Shown here in pieces: positions 25,808-35,154 of a stretch of 64,000 nt of DNA. Position 1 is the first letter of the stretch. Every line of letters starts with the position of its first letter. A model generated the notes under the pieces. That model worked only from the letters and a program-made list of their open reading frames with translations, made no database searches and was not told the DNA's origin. Source of the stretch: Paraburkholderia diazotrophica (GTDB lineage Bacteria > Pseudomonadota > Gammaproteobacteria > Burkholderiales > Burkholderiaceae); assembly GCF_900108945.1 (NCBI RefSeq), contig NZ_FNYE01000020.1, positions 62,001-126,000 on the forward strand, given 5' to 3'. A program made the translations under genes and the position numbers.

Positions 25808-27184
25808 TTAGACCTGTTCGGGTAAGGGTTTGCCGCGCGTTTCCGGCAGCCACGGCACGAGCACGAGACCGCCGAGATAGATGAAGCCGACCGTGACGGC
25901 CGCATGACCATATCCGCCGAAGCGGGCGATCAGCGTGCCGGCGACGAGCGGCCCCGTCCACGCGAGAAAACGCGGGACGTTGAAGCACAGTGCGATGGCA
26001 GTTCCGCGCACGCGCGTGGGATAGAGTTCGGGTAGCCACGTCGGCATCCACGTGTACTGGCCGAGACTGAAGAAGCCCGACACGCACGCGACCGCGAGCA
26101 GCAACGCGACATCGTGAGTCCACATGAAAAGCACGGGTGTAATGATGAAGGCCGCCGCGAAAAACAGAGCGGTGACGCGCTTGCGGCCGTAGGCATCGGC
26201 GAGAAAGCCGAGGCCGATATAACCGGCGATCGCGCCGACGTTGTAGGCCATCCCCGCGAAGCTCGCCCATTGCGCTGCATGCAGGCCGGCGCGCGCCGCG
26301 ACAGCGCCGATATACGGCGGCACCCACGTCGAGATGCCCCACCAGCCCAGCGTCGTGCTGAGCGACATCAGTATCGCGATCCACGTGCGGCGGCGTAGCT
26401 TTGGATCGGCGAGCAGTTCGGTCAGCGTGAAGCGGGCGAGCGCCTGTTCACCGTCGTCGAGCACCGCGCCCGCCTTCTTGCGCTCGAGCGTCGCCTTGCG
26501 CCGCGCGTTCACGCGCTGCCATTGCTCCGATTCGGGGATGCCTGCGCGCATCCACAACGTCGCGAGCCCAGGCAGCACGCCGATCACATACATATAGCGC
26601 CACGCGTGCTCGCCCATTCCGCTTACGAAGAGCCAGATAAGCGACGCGACGAAGAAGCCCGTGCCGAGCCCGCATTGCATGAGCCCCGCGCCTTTGCCGC
26701 GATGACGGTCGGGCCAGATTTCGGCTGTCATTGCCGTGCCCGTTGCCCACTCCGAACCCATCGCGAGACCGACGACGAAGCGCAGCGCCGCGAACGACGC
26801 CCAGTCCCACGACAACGCGCTCAGTCCTGTCGTGAGCGAGTACGCCAGTATGGCGAGCATCATCATCCGCTTGCGGCCGACATAGTCGGTCAATATGCCG
26901 CCGACCAGACCGCCTAAGCCCCAGCCCAGCAGCGTCAGCGCGATCACGAGCCCTGCGTAGAACGGAATCTGCGCATGCGCCGACGGCTCCAGCAATTGCC
27001 CGAGCGCGACGCCCACGGTGAGAACGAGCGCATAGGTCTCGTAGCCGTCGAAGAACCAGCCGAGATTGGATGCGGCGAGCGCGCTCCACTGCTTGCGGCT
27101 GATCGCGCGATACCACACGACGTCCGCATCGGCGTCGCGTGACTGCACGCGCATGCCGGACCTCTCCTCCAGAGGTTGCTGCAT
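25808..27184 (-). CDS. MFS transporter within the molybdenum-hydroxylase operon
   Basis: A 458-residue carrier with 12 helices. Helix 1 has NLGWFFDGYETYALVLTVGV; loop 2-3 is GGILTDYVGRKRMMM; the second half has GFLADAYGRKRVTALFF and TWLPELYPTRVRGTAIALC. It belongs to the metabolite:H+ symporter group that includes aromatic-acid and nicotinate-type carriers. It is co-directional with the hydroxylase small subunit (55-base gap) and RidA (two-base gap), so it likely imports the substrate of this operon. Confidence 0.9.
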   Translation of the reverse strand: MQQPLEERSGMRVQSRDADADVVWYRAISRKQWSALAASNLGWFFDGYETYALVLTVGVALGQLLEPSAHAQIPFYAGLVIALTLLGWGLGGLVGGILTDYVGRKRMMMLAILAYSLTTGLSALSWDWASFAALRFVVGLAMGSEWATGTAMTAEIWPDRHRGKGAGLMQCGLGTGFFVASLIWLFVSGMGEHAWRYMYVIGVLPGLATLWMRAGIPESEQWQRVNARRKATLERKKAGAVLDDGEQALARFTLTELLADPKLRRRTWIAILMSLSTTLGWWGISTWVPPYIGAVAARAGLHAAQWASFAGMAYNVGAIAGYIGLGFLADAYGRKRVTALFFAAAFIITPVLFMWTHDVALLLAVACVSGFFSLGQYTWMPTWLPELYPTRVRGTAIALCFNVPRFLAWTGPLVAGTLIARFGGYGHAAVTVGFIYLGGLVLVPWLPETRGKPLPEQV

Positions 27185-27239
27185 CGACTGTCTCCTTGTT
27201 GTCGCACGTTCTTTTTCCGACGCACGTGCCGCCTGGAAT

Positions 27240-27737
27240 TTACGCGGGCACAGCGCCCTCCGACCTGCGCATCCTCGCAGCGAGCTTCACAGCCTCGATG
27301 ATCTCGGGGTACGCGGCGCAACGGCAGAGGTTACCCGACAGGAAATGCCTGATTTCGGCTTCCGTCGGATCGGGGTTGCGGTCGAGCAACTGGCGGCTCA
27401 TCAGGATGAAGCCCGATGTGCAGAAGCCGCACTGGAACGCGCCGCATTCAATGAAGGCCCGCTGCACGACGTCGAGTTCGCCGCTCGCGTCGAGATGTTC
27501 GACCGTGGTGACTTCGCCGCCGTCGGCCATCGCCGCGAGGTACAGGCAGCCCGACACGCTCTCGCCATTGACGATCACCGTGCAGCAGCCGCACAGGCCC
27601 TGTCCGCAGCTTTCGCGTGCGCCGTAGAGCGCGAACTGCTGGCGCAGCACTTCGAGGATCGTATGATGCGGCTCGATCTCGGCGCTCACGTGTTCGCCGT
27701 TCAGCGTGAAATGAATCGTGATGGAAGTGGCGCTCAT
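27240..27737 (-). CDS. molybdenum hydroxylase, [2Fe-2S] small subunit
   Basis: A 165-residue CoxS/XdhC-type iron-sulfur subunit. The plant-type cluster is in SCGQGLCGCCTVIVNGESVSGC and the second, alpha-helical cluster is in ECGAFQCGFCTSGFILMS with NLCRCAAY. All eight Cys ligands are visible. The ATG at 27737 is four bases after the large-subunit stop; longer upstream readings overlap that gene. It carries electrons between the Mo site and FAD. Confidence 0.94.
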   Translation of the reverse strand: MSATSITIHFTLNGEHVSAEIEPHHTILEVLRQQFALYGARESCGQGLCGCCTVIVNGESVSGCLYLAAMADGGEVTTVEHLDASGELDVVQRAFIECGAFQCGFCTSGFILMSRQLLDRNPDPTEAEIRHFLSGNLCRCAAYPEIIEAVKLAARMRRSEGAVPA

Positions 27738-27741
27738 GGAT

Positions 27742-30057
27742 CTATTCCTCGGATAACGGTTCATTGCGCGCGGCGCACAGTGCACGGTAGACACTCTCGG
27801 GCGTCAACGGCAGCGACTTGAGTCGCACGCCGACAGCATCTTCGATTGCATCGGCAATCGCCGACGCGACGCCGAACGTCGCACTTTCGCCAACGCCCTT
27901 TGCGCCGAACGGTCCGTTGCTCTGCACGGAGTCCACCGTTTCGCGGCCGATCGCGGACGGAATGTCGTGGATACCCGGAATCTTGTACTCGGCAAACGAC
28001 GCATTGCGCAATTGCCCGACTTCGTCGAACTCCATCCGCTCGAACAGCGTGATGCCGAGCTGCATGATCGCCGCGCCGGAAATCTGCGTATCGACGACCT
28101 TCGGATTGATCGGCGTGCCGCAATCCACGACGTTCTCGAAGCGCAGCAGCCTGAAGTGGCCCGTCTCCGTATCCACTTCGACTTCGACACCGCAGCCGCC
28201 CACCATCCAGTTCGGCGTGATGTTTTCCGACTGCCCGGTCTCGTGCTCGGGCGACTTGTAACTGGGAATGAAACTGCCGATGCCGACGATATTGCCCGCC
28301 TGCATGCCGTACTTGCGGCGCAGCAGTTCGCTCGCGCGGATCGCGGGCACAGGCGGCACGCCCAGCTCGTTCGCGAGCTCCAGTAGCTTGCGGTTCGCGT
28401 CCTCGGCAGCGAGACGCACGGCGTGGCCCATATGAAACGTGGAGCGCGAGCCGAGCGTCGCCATGTCATAAGGCGTCACGTCCGTGTCGGGGCGCATCAC
28501 CTTGATGCGCTCCGCGGGAATGCCGAGCACGTCGCCCGCCATCAGCGCGATCGCGGTCTCCGACGCCTGGCCCATGTCGACCGTGCTCGAATACACCGTG
28601 CAACTGCCGTCGCCCGCAATGCTCACCATCGCGACGGAAGTGGTCGGCGCGACCAGCGCCTTGAAGCCAATGCCGATGCCGCGTCCACGCCGCAGGGTGC
28701 CCGTGCCTCGCTCGAACGGCGCTGTCCAGTTCATTCGCTGCGCGACGCGTTCGAGCACGAGGTCGATCGCGGCGTCGTGCATAGGCGTGCCTGTCGCGTG
28801 CGGACGGCCTTCGCGCAAAATATTGCGCCTGCGGAATTCGAGCGGATCGATGCTCAGCGCGCGGGAGATCATGTCCGCATGACTCTCGTACGCCCACACC
28901 ATTTGCGGAATGCCGAAGCCGCGAAATGCGCCAGCGGGCGGGAGATTCGTGTAGACCTGATACGAATCGATCCACACGTTCTCGATATCGTACGGACCTG
29001 AAGCGGTGAAGCCGGATTTCTGCGTGACGCGCGGCCCGATATCCGCATAGGCGCCGCCGTTCCACCACACTTCGCACTTGCGCGCGGTGATGCGGCCTTC
29101 TTCGTTCACGGCCGTCTTCATGCGGAACGTGGTGGCGTGCTTGGTGATCGTGAAGAACTGCTCTTCCATCGTCAGCGACACTTTTACCGCGCGCCGCGAC
29201 AGCAACGCGAGCGCGACGACGAGCGCTTCGAGCTTGATGTAAAGCTTCGCGCCGAATCCGCCGCCGAGCAATGCCGACTTCACCCGCACTCGGTTTTCGT
29301 CCCAGCCGAGCAGGCGCGCAATCTCGATGCGCACGAACGATGGACTCTGCGACGCCGTGTGCACCGTCAACGTTCCCGAGCCGAGGTCGGGCTCCGCTAG
29401 CGACACCATCGGTTCGAGCGGCGTGTGCATGACCTGCTGCGTCGTGAAGGTGTCCTCGAACACATGTGCCGCATTTTCGAAGGCGGCATCGACGTCGCCG
29501 CGCCGCAACTGGAAGTCGAGCGCGACATTGGTGCCCTTGCGTCCCGCCAGATGCTTGAGGTCGGGAAACGTACCCGCCGGGCGCAGAAATTCGTGCACGA
29601 GGATGTCCGATTGCGCGGCCTCGACTTCGTTGAACACGGCGGGCAGTTCTTCATACTCTGCGATGATCAGATGCGTCGCTTCTTCGGCGACGTGCGGATC
29701 GGCAGCGAGCACGACGGCCACCGGCTCGCCGATATAGCGCACTTTCTCCAGCGCGAGAATCGGCTGATCGTGAAAAGCCGGCCCGAAATACGGCTCGGGA
29801 ATCACCGTCCTGACATCCTCACCCGTATAGACGGCGAACACGCCTTCCAGCTCGCGCGCGGCGCTCGCGTCGATGCTGATGATCCTGCCGTGCGCCACCG
29901 TGCTGCGAAAGATCTTGCCGTACAGCATGCGTGGCAGCACGAGGTTGTGGATGTACTCCGCGCGGCCCGTCACCTTCGAGCGCGCTTCCAGCCGGTTCAA
30001 TGCGCGGCCCACCTGTTTTTGTGCTGGCTGTTCTTCCAGCGTCGTTTCGATTTTCAT
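27742..30057 (-). CDS. molybdenum hydroxylase, Mo-binding large subunit
   Basis: Xanthine-dehydrogenase-family catalytic subunit of 771 residues. It binds the molybdopterin cytosine dinucleotide cofactor. Seen: ALNRLEARSKVTGRAEYIHN, GGGFGAKLYIKLEALVVALA, PPAGAFRGFGIPQMVWAYE (Mo active-site loop), VDMGQASETAIALMAGDVLG, and the catalytic Glu in GPFGAKGVGESATFG. The AFRGFGIPQ loop resembles hydroxybenzoyl-CoA reductase and aromatic hydroxylases and lacks the Cys loop of CO dehydrogenase, so this is not a CO dehydrogenase. It hydroxylates an aromatic or N-heterocyclic ring, or a CoA ester of one; the substrate is not determined. Confidence 0.93.
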   Translation of the reverse strand: MKIETTLEEQPAQKQVGRALNRLEARSKVTGRAEYIHNLVLPRMLYGKIFRSTVAHGRIISIDASAARELEGVFAVYTGEDVRTVIPEPYFGPAFHDQPILALEKVRYIGEPVAVVLAADPHVAEEATHLIIAEYEELPAVFNEVEAAQSDILVHEFLRPAGTFPDLKHLAGRKGTNVALDFQLRRGDVDAAFENAAHVFEDTFTTQQVMHTPLEPMVSLAEPDLGSGTLTVHTASQSPSFVRIEIARLLGWDENRVRVKSALLGGGFGAKLYIKLEALVVALALLSRRAVKVSLTMEEQFFTITKHATTFRMKTAVNEEGRITARKCEVWWNGGAYADIGPRVTQKSGFTASGPYDIENVWIDSYQVYTNLPPAGAFRGFGIPQMVWAYESHADMISRALSIDPLEFRRRNILREGRPHATGTPMHDAAIDLVLERVAQRMNWTAPFERGTGTLRRGRGIGIGFKALVAPTTSVAMVSIAGDGSCTVYSSTVDMGQASETAIALMAGDVLGIPAERIKVMRPDTDVTPYDMATLGSRSTFHMGHAVRLAAEDANRKLLELANELGVPPVPAIRASELLRRKYGMQAGNIVGIGSFIPSYKSPEHETGQSENITPNWMVGGCGVEVEVDTETGHFRLLRFENVVDCGTPINPKVVDTQISGAAIMQLGITLFERMEFDEVGQLRNASFAEYKIPGIHDIPSAIGRETVDSVQSNGPFGAKGVGESATFGVASAIADAIEDAVGVRLKSLPLTPESVYRALCAARNEPLSEE

Positions 30058-30953
30058 CAGGCATGACCCTCGAATGGGGCGGCGCGTCCATCAGCGGCAG
30101 CGATCGCCGTGCGTACCGCGCGGCCCAGATAGACCTTCAGCAGTTGTTTCTTGTAGCTCGCCGAGCCGTGAGGGTCGCCGACGATATCGAGCTGCGCCGC
30201 ACCGGCTTCGCCCGCGTCGCGCAGGAGTGCTGTATCGTCGGGCGAGGCGCCGCGCAGCAGCGCTTCGGCTTGCGTAAGCCGAGTCGGACGATCCGTGGCC
30301 GCGCCGACGATCACGCTCGCGCTGCCGATCTGCGGACCTTTCATATCCAGCACGACAGCGACACCTAGCGCGGGCCAGTCGTGCGCCGCGCGCGTCGTGA
30401 CCTTCATGTAGGCGGCAGGACGTCCTGCTTGCGGCGGCACGATTACTTCGGAGATCAGTTCGTCGCGGTCCAGCACCGTTTCGTAATAGCCTGTGCAAAG
30501 TTCTTCGACGGGCACTGTCCGCTCGCCCCTCGGCCCGGTGATCGTCACGCTTGCGCCGAGCGACGTGAGCACGGGCGGCATGTCCATGTGCGGATCGGCA
30601 TGGCCGAGGTTGCCGCCGATCGTCGCGACGTTGCGTACGCGCACGTTCGACAGCGTGCGCAACGTGCGCGACAGCAGCGGCCAGCCTTTCTTCACGAGCG
30701 GCGAATGTTCGAGTGTCGCGAGACGCGTAAGCCCGCCGATATGCAGCTCTCCGCTTGCGCCGACGCGAATCTGCGCATACTGCGGCTCGACATCGCACAG
30801 GCTGACGAGGCGCGTCGGCCGCAGCACACCCGCCTTCATCATCAACATCACCGCCGTGCCGCCGCCCATCGGGCGAATATCCGGATCTTCCGGATCGAGC
30901 AGCGCAATCGCCTCTTCGAGCGACCGTGGCCTGGCGAGCTCAAACGGAATCAT
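30057..30953 (-). CDS. molybdenum hydroxylase, FAD-binding medium subunit
   Basis: A 298-residue CoxM/HcrB-type flavoprotein. The FAD-binding signatures are PMGGGTAVMLMMKAGVLRPT and NVATIGGNLGHADPHMDMPP. It has the conserved YYETVLDRDELISEVIVPP and ends with the C-terminal CO-dehydrogenase flavoprotein domain. The start at 30953 (MIPFEL) is the family position. Its TGA overlaps the ATG of the large-subunit gene. Order is medium-large-small subunit. Confidence 0.93.
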   Translation of the reverse strand: MIPFELARPRSLEEAIALLDPEDPDIRPMGGGTAVMLMMKAGVLRPTRLVSLCDVEPQYAQIRVGASGELHIGGLTRLATLEHSPLVKKGWPLLSRTLRTLSNVRVRNVATIGGNLGHADPHMDMPPVLTSLGASVTITGPRGERTVPVEELCTGYYETVLDRDELISEVIVPPQAGRPAAYMKVTTRAAHDWPALGVAVVLDMKGPQIGSASVIVGAATDRPTRLTQAEALLRGASPDDTALLRDAGEAGAAQLDIVGDPHGSASYKKQLLKVYLGRAVRTAIAAADGRAAPFEGHA

Positions 30954-30981
30954 CTGATGCACTCCTTGTTTCTGAATGGGC

Positions 30982-31818
30982 CTAACGCGCGCAACCCGCG
31001 CGATCGAGCAGCGCATGCAGCTCGCGGGCCACGATATCCGGGGTCTCCAGCGGCGTGAGGTGCCGCGCTTTCGGAATCTCCACGAACGTCGAAGCGGCGA
31101 TGCCTTCGTGCAGTGCGCGCGCCATCGCGGGCGTCGCCGCGTAGTCTTCTTCGCCGACGATCACGCAGCTCGGCACCTTCACTTGACGCATCAGCGCGCG
31201 TCCGTCGAACGAGCCGAGCATGCGGCCCGTCGCCGCAAACGGCGCGACCTCGTTGCGCAGGAACGTATCGACGCAACGCTGCACGACGTCGGGATGTTCG
31301 GCGCGAAACGCATCGCTGAACCAGCGCGTCGTCTGGAATTCGACGAGCGGCGCGAGGCCGCCCGCTTCAGCCTTCTCAGCGCGGGCGTTCCAGTCTTGCG
31401 GCGCGGTCTCGCCGTACCACGCGGTCGTATCGATCAGACCCGCGGCGATCGCATCGGGAAAGGTTGCGGCGAACTCGAGTGCAACGCAGCCGCCCATCGA
31501 CGCGCCCGCGATCAGCACATTGCGAAAGTCCGTCGCGCGCACCACGTCGTACACGTCCTGCGCAAACAGCGACACCGTGTAGGGTCCGGCCGGCTTGTCC
31601 GATGCACCGTGGCCGCGCGCATCGATTGCAAGAACGGAAGCGCGCGGCATCAGCCGCTCGACGACGGGAGTCCAGAAGTGACGGTCCATCGCGAGCGAAT
31701 GCAAGAGAACGACGCGTACTGCGTTCTCTTTTCCGCCGTAGAGGTTGTAGCCGATGCGCGTGCCGTCTCGCGCGGTGACGTGGGACGAAACGACATCGGG
31801 ACTGCCCGGTTGATTCAT
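30982..31818 (-). CDS. alpha/beta hydrolase (3-oxoadipate enol-lactonase-like)
   Basis: A 278-residue alpha/beta-fold hydrolase. The oxyanion-hole region is VVLLHSLAMDRHFWTPVVER; the nucleophile elbow is GASMGG (Ser at about residue 105); the acid lies after the last strands (VIVGEEDYAATPA); and the His is in ARHLTPLETPD. It is closest in layout to enol-lactonases and C-C or lactone hydrolases (PcaD-like). As the first gene of the molybdenum-hydroxylase operon it may open a ring or a lactone formed after hydroxylation. Confidence 0.88.
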   Translation of the reverse strand: MNQPGSPDVVSSHVTARDGTRIGYNLYGGKENAVRVVLLHSLAMDRHFWTPVVERLMPRASVLAIDARGHGASDKPAGPYTVSLFAQDVYDVVRATDFRNVLIAGASMGGCVALEFAATFPDAIAAGLIDTTAWYGETAPQDWNARAEKAEAGGLAPLVEFQTTRWFSDAFRAEHPDVVQRCVDTFLRNEVAPFAATGRMLGSFDGRALMRQVKVPSCVIVGEEDYAATPAMARALHEGIAASTFVEIPKARHLTPLETPDIVARELHALLDRAGCAR

Positions 31819-31951
31819 TGCGTGCTCCGCTGGCTATCAGGTTCTATCCAATGAGGTGCTATCGAATGCTGTCGGAAATGGATTCGAGCTCGGCTCTCCG
31901 AGTCCGCAGACGGATATTGCTGGCTAGCCGGTGGTGCGGCAAACGACGATC

Positions 31952-31979
31952 TTTCATGCAACGCATGAAAACTATTCAT
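31952..31979. promoter_or_regulatory. regulon palindrome, copy 3 with half-site
   Basis: TTTCATG-CAACG-CATGAAA is a perfect palindrome with seven-base arms (31952-31970), followed by an ATTCAT half-site at 31974-31979. With copy 4 it lies in the 438-base divergent interval between the alpha/beta hydrolase operon and the ABC importer. No small gene is recognised in this interval. Confidence 0.8.
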
Positions 31980-32045
31980 TGGCCGCGAACGGGCGTTCTA
32001 CGCCATGCGCAACGTTGCGCGCGCATCCGGCGTGTGCGATGGCGG

Positions 32046-32072
32046 ATGAATTTCTCTCATATGCGGCATGAA
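32046..32072. promoter_or_regulatory. regulon palindrome, copy 4, opposite orientation
   Basis: TCATA-TGCGG-CATGA (32057-32071) is preceded by an ATGAA half-site at 32046-32050. Read on the minus strand, this gives the same order as copy 3: palindrome, short spacer, TTCAT half-site. Copies 3 and 4 therefore point in opposite directions, matching the two divergent promoters. Confidence 0.75.
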
Positions 32073-32256
32073 CAATTAGCGTTTGCCCGTCGCCTGGCTC
32101 GCCTTCAATCTTGCTGCCAGAGCGTGCCGTTCCGTGTGCACGCGCCGCGCCTGCCTGCGCCGCCGCTTCCCGCTCGCACGCGCTGCCGCGACACGCGAGG
32201 CCTCTCGCCGAACCTGCGGTCCGTTTCCAGCCGCTCAACCAGAAAGGTCGAATGCC

Positions 32257-33048
32257 GTGAACTTCACCAGGAAAATGCTGAACTCGCAGTGGGTCCGTCC
32301 GCTGCTGCTGATCGTAGCGATGCTCGTCGCGTGGGATCTCGTGATCCGCATCTTCAAGATTCCGCCTTACCTCGTACCGACACCCGAAGCGATCATGCGT
32401 CAGATCGCCGTGCAATGGTCGATGCTGCTTCAGGAGTCGCTGCCGACGCTCTACGCGACGCTCGGTGGCTTTGCGCTGTCGGTGCTGATCGGTGTGCCGA
32501 TTGCGATGCTGGTTGCCGCGTCGCCGCTGATCGAAAGCTATCTGTATCCACTCGTCGTGTTCTCGCAGAGCATTCCGAAAGTCGCGATCGCGCCGCTCTT
32601 CGTGGTCTGGTTCGGCTTCGGACTCTTTCCGCGCGTGCTGGTCGCGTTCCTGCTCGGCTTCTTTCCCGTCGTCGTATCGACGGTGATGGGCTTCAAGTCA
32701 GTAGAAAAAGACCTGATCGATCTCGCGAAGTCGATGGGCAGTTCACCGCTGAAGACGTTCGTCAAGATCAGCCTGCCGCACGCGTTGCCGTCGATCTTCT
32801 CCAGCATGAAGGTGTCGATCACGCTGGCCGTGGTGGGCGCCGTGGTCGGCGAGTTCGTCGGTGCGAACTCGGGACTTGGCTTCGTTTTGCAGCGTGCCAA
32901 CGGCAACTTCGACCAGCCGCTGATCTTCTCCGCGCTCGTGGTGCTGTCGGTAATCGGCGCGCTGCTTTTCGTCGTGATCGACATGCTGGAACGCATTGCG
33001 ATTCCGTGGCATGCATCGCACCGCGCACGCGCACTCGGTCGCGCGTGA
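32257..33048 (+). CDS. ABC transporter permease, nitrate/sulfonate/taurine type
   Basis: A 263-residue SsuC/TauC-type permease with about six helices. The N-terminus has IFKIPPYLVPTPEAIMRQI; the EAA loop reads LAKSMGSSPLKTFVKISLPHALPSI; and the C-terminus has QRANGNFDQPLIFSALV. The GTG at 32257 is chosen because it follows GAAAGG and puts the first helix where expected; the longer frame upstream is arginine-rich and does not fit. It is the first gene of a three-gene importer facing away from the molybdenum-hydroxylase operon. Confidence 0.9.
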   Translation: MNFTRKMLNSQWVRPLLLIVAMLVAWDLVIRIFKIPPYLVPTPEAIMRQIAVQWSMLLQESLPTLYATLGGFALSVLIGVPIAMLVAASPLIESYLYPLVVFSQSIPKVAIAPLFVVWFGFGLFPRVLVAFLLGFFPVVVSTVMGFKSVEKDLIDLAKSMGSSPLKTFVKISLPHALPSIFSSMKVSITLAVVGAVVGEFVGANSGLGFVLQRANGNFDQPLIFSALVVLSVIGALLFVVIDMLERIAIPWHASHRARALGRA

Positions 33049-33107
33049 CGTGCGCGATGATGCGCCGCGCGCATCGACTACCCAATTAAAACCACGCAGG
33101 GGACGAC

Positions 33108-34103
33108 ATGAAGTCCAGAAGGTTATCGCGCCTGGCGGCCGCGCTGAGTATCGCTGCCATCTGTTGTTGTGGCAGCACAGCGAGCCATGCAAAAGATTCG
33201 CTGACGATGATGCTCAACTACACGGTCAACGGCGCCGTGGCACCGTTCTATCTCGGCAAGGCGAAAGGCTATTACGACGCCGAGGGAATCGATCTGAAGC
33301 TGATGGAAGGACACGGTTCGGGGCCGACCGTGCAGGCTGTCGCGACGCATAACGTCGACATTGGCTACGCCGATTTCAGCACGATGGTGAAGGTCGCCGC
33401 GATGGGCGCACCCGTCAAGGCGATCGGCGTGCTGATGCAGGAGAATCCGACCTCCGTGGTCGGTCTTGCAGAGAAGAACATCAAGACGCCGCAGGACATC
33501 AAGGGCAAAACCGTGGCCGTCGCGCCGGGCGATGCATCGTCGCAGCTATGGACGATGTTCATGAACAAGGTCGGTCTCAAGGATTCGGACTTCAAGACCA
33601 TCACCGGCAATCCGCAGACAACCATCAACGCCGTCATCACCGGCCAGGCCGATCTGCTCGTCGGCTTCGCGACCATTCCGCTGATCTCCGTCGAGCAGGC
33701 CACGAAGAAGCCCGCGCGCGCGATTCTGTTCGCCGACTACAAGGTCAACGTCGCGACGCTGAGCATCATCGCGCGCGACGACATGATCAAGGACAACGCC
33801 GACCTGCTCAAACGCTTCATGCGCGCGACCGCAAAGGCCGTGAACGAGAGCGAGAAAGATCCGGCCGCCGCCGTCGACGCGTTGCTGAAGACGCTGCCTG
33901 CAGCCGGCTCGCGCGACACGATGATCCGCACGCTCAAGGCGACGATACCGTTCTATCGCACGCCTGAAACCGGGCAGGCGCCCATTTTCCATGTCAGCAC
34001 GAAGAACATCGACGATTCCGTTGCCGCGATCGTGCAATACAGCAAGCTCGATCCGTCGGCGAATGTGCCCGCAAAGTACTACACGAGCGCATTCGTGCCC
34101 TGA
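33108..34103 (+). CDS. ABC transporter substrate-binding protein, NMT1/THI5-like
   Basis: A 331-residue periplasmic binding protein of the NitT/TauT group. The N-terminal signal peptide ends near SHAKD. The fold signature is MLNYTVNGAVAPFYLGKAKG (the family's first ligand loop), then VQAVATHNVDIGYADFSTMV and GKTVAVAPGDASSQLWTMFM. Such proteins bind small acids, pyrimidine precursors or aromatic acids. Placed beside UbiD and molybdenum-hydroxylase genes, it probably binds the pathway acid. Confidence 0.92.
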   Translation: MKSRRLSRLAAALSIAAICCCGSTASHAKDSLTMMLNYTVNGAVAPFYLGKAKGYYDAEGIDLKLMEGHGSGPTVQAVATHNVDIGYADFSTMVKVAAMGAPVKAIGVLMQENPTSVVGLAEKNIKTPQDIKGKTVAVAPGDASSQLWTMFMNKVGLKDSDFKTITGNPQTTINAVITGQADLLVGFATIPLISVEQATKKPARAILFADYKVNVATLSIIARDDMIKDNADLLKRFMRATAKAVNESEKDPAAAVDALLKTLPAAGSRDTMIRTLKATIPFYRTPETGQAPIFHVSTKNIDDSVAAIVQYSKLDPSANVPAKYYTSAFVP

Positions 34104-34159
34104 GCAGCGCTTGAAACACCGCGCCCTTCTCTATCCGTTCATCTGAATCCGGCACCGCT

Positions 34160-34993
34160 ATGACCACTGTACTGAAGCTTGATGAAAAGCACTACCGATC
34201 GCCCGCTCACGCGCCGTCGAAACCGCTGATCGAGTTGCGCGGCGTAACCAAGAGCTACCGCAGCGCCCAAGGCATGATGCAGGCGCTCAGGCCACTCGAT
34301 TTCGACATCCGCGAGCAGGAATTCGTGGCGATCGTTGGACCGTCCGGATGCGGCAAGAGCACCTTACTGAAGATGGTCGCGGGGCTCGAAGGGATTTCGT
34401 CCGGAACGATGATGCTGTCGGGACAGCCGATTCGCGGGCCGCAGAAGAACGTCGGCATTGTGTTTCAGAGCGCCGTGCTGCTCGCATGGCGCAATGTGCT
34501 CGACAACATCCTTCTGCAAGCCGAAATGCGCCATATGCCGAAACGCGAAGCACGCGAGAAGGCGATGAACCTGATCGGCATGGCGGGGCTGACGGGATTC
34601 GAGGAGAAGTACCCGTGGCAACTTTCGGGCGGCATGCAGCAGCGGGTTTCGATCTGCCGCGCGCTGCTGCATGACCCCTCGGTGCTGTTGATGGACGAGC
34701 CATTCGGCGCGCTCGATGCGATGACGCGCGAAAACATGAACATGGAATTGCAGCGTATCTGGCTCGAATCGAAGAAGACCGTGCTGCTGATCACGCATAG
34801 CATTCCCGAAGCGGTGTTTCTGTCGGATCGGGTGCTCGTGATGTCGGAGCGGCCCGGCTCGATCGCGGCCATCTACGATATCGATCTGCCTCGTCCGAGG
34901 CCGCTGGAGGTGATGGCGACGCCGGCCTTCCTTCACTACACGAAGACGATTCGTGCACACTTCAATGCTCAAGGGTCGCTGGACGATCATTGA
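34160..34993 (+). CDS. ABC transporter ATP-binding protein, nitrate/sulfonate/taurine type
   Basis: A 277-residue ATPase of the SsuB/TauB group. Walker A is GPSGCGKSTLLKMVAG; the Q-loop is GIVFQSAVLLAWRNVLDNI; the signature is LSGGMQQRVSICRALLHDP; Walker B is VLLMDEPFGALDAMTRE; and the H-loop is LLITHSIPEAVFLSDRVLVM. It completes the importer begun by the permease and binding protein and is followed by a terminator-like hairpin. Confidence 0.94.
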   Translation: MTTVLKLDEKHYRSPAHAPSKPLIELRGVTKSYRSAQGMMQALRPLDFDIREQEFVAIVGPSGCGKSTLLKMVAGLEGISSGTMMLSGQPIRGPQKNVGIVFQSAVLLAWRNVLDNILLQAEMRHMPKREAREKAMNLIGMAGLTGFEEKYPWQLSGGMQQRVSICRALLHDPSVLLMDEPFGALDAMTRENMNMELQRIWLESKKTVLLITHSIPEAVFLSDRVLVMSERPGSIAAIYDIDLPRPRPLEVMATPAFLHYTKTIRAHFNAQGSLDDH

Positions 34994-35105
34994 TATCCTG
35001 CCGTCGTCTGCAACGCCTTCAGTTTTTCAGGTCGGCTGGCATCCGCGAAACATCCTCGCCAATGCGGATGCCAGCATCAGGACGCAAAACACCCACACAA
35101 ACAGT

Positions 35106-35147
35106 CAGGCGCGTCGCAGAGCGGATAAAACCGCTCCGACGCGCCTG
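35106..35147. terminator. strong hairpin terminator between convergent genes
   Basis: A near-perfect inverted repeat: outer arms CAGGCGCGTCG/CGACGCGCCTG (35106-35116 and 35137-35147), inner arms GAGCGG/CCGCTC, loop ATAAAA. Read on the minus strand it is followed by a modest T-containing tract, so it best serves the porin gene, but it can also stop transcripts from the ABC operon. Confidence 0.75.
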
Positions 35148-35154
35148 CGCACGA

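Noticed and set aside
27742..30953. Carbon monoxide dehydrogenase (coxMLS plus coxG)
   Set aside because: The large subunit has AFRGFGIPQ at the Mo loop and lacks the Cys-containing active-site loop of true CO dehydrogenase; the context is aromatic-acid catabolism.
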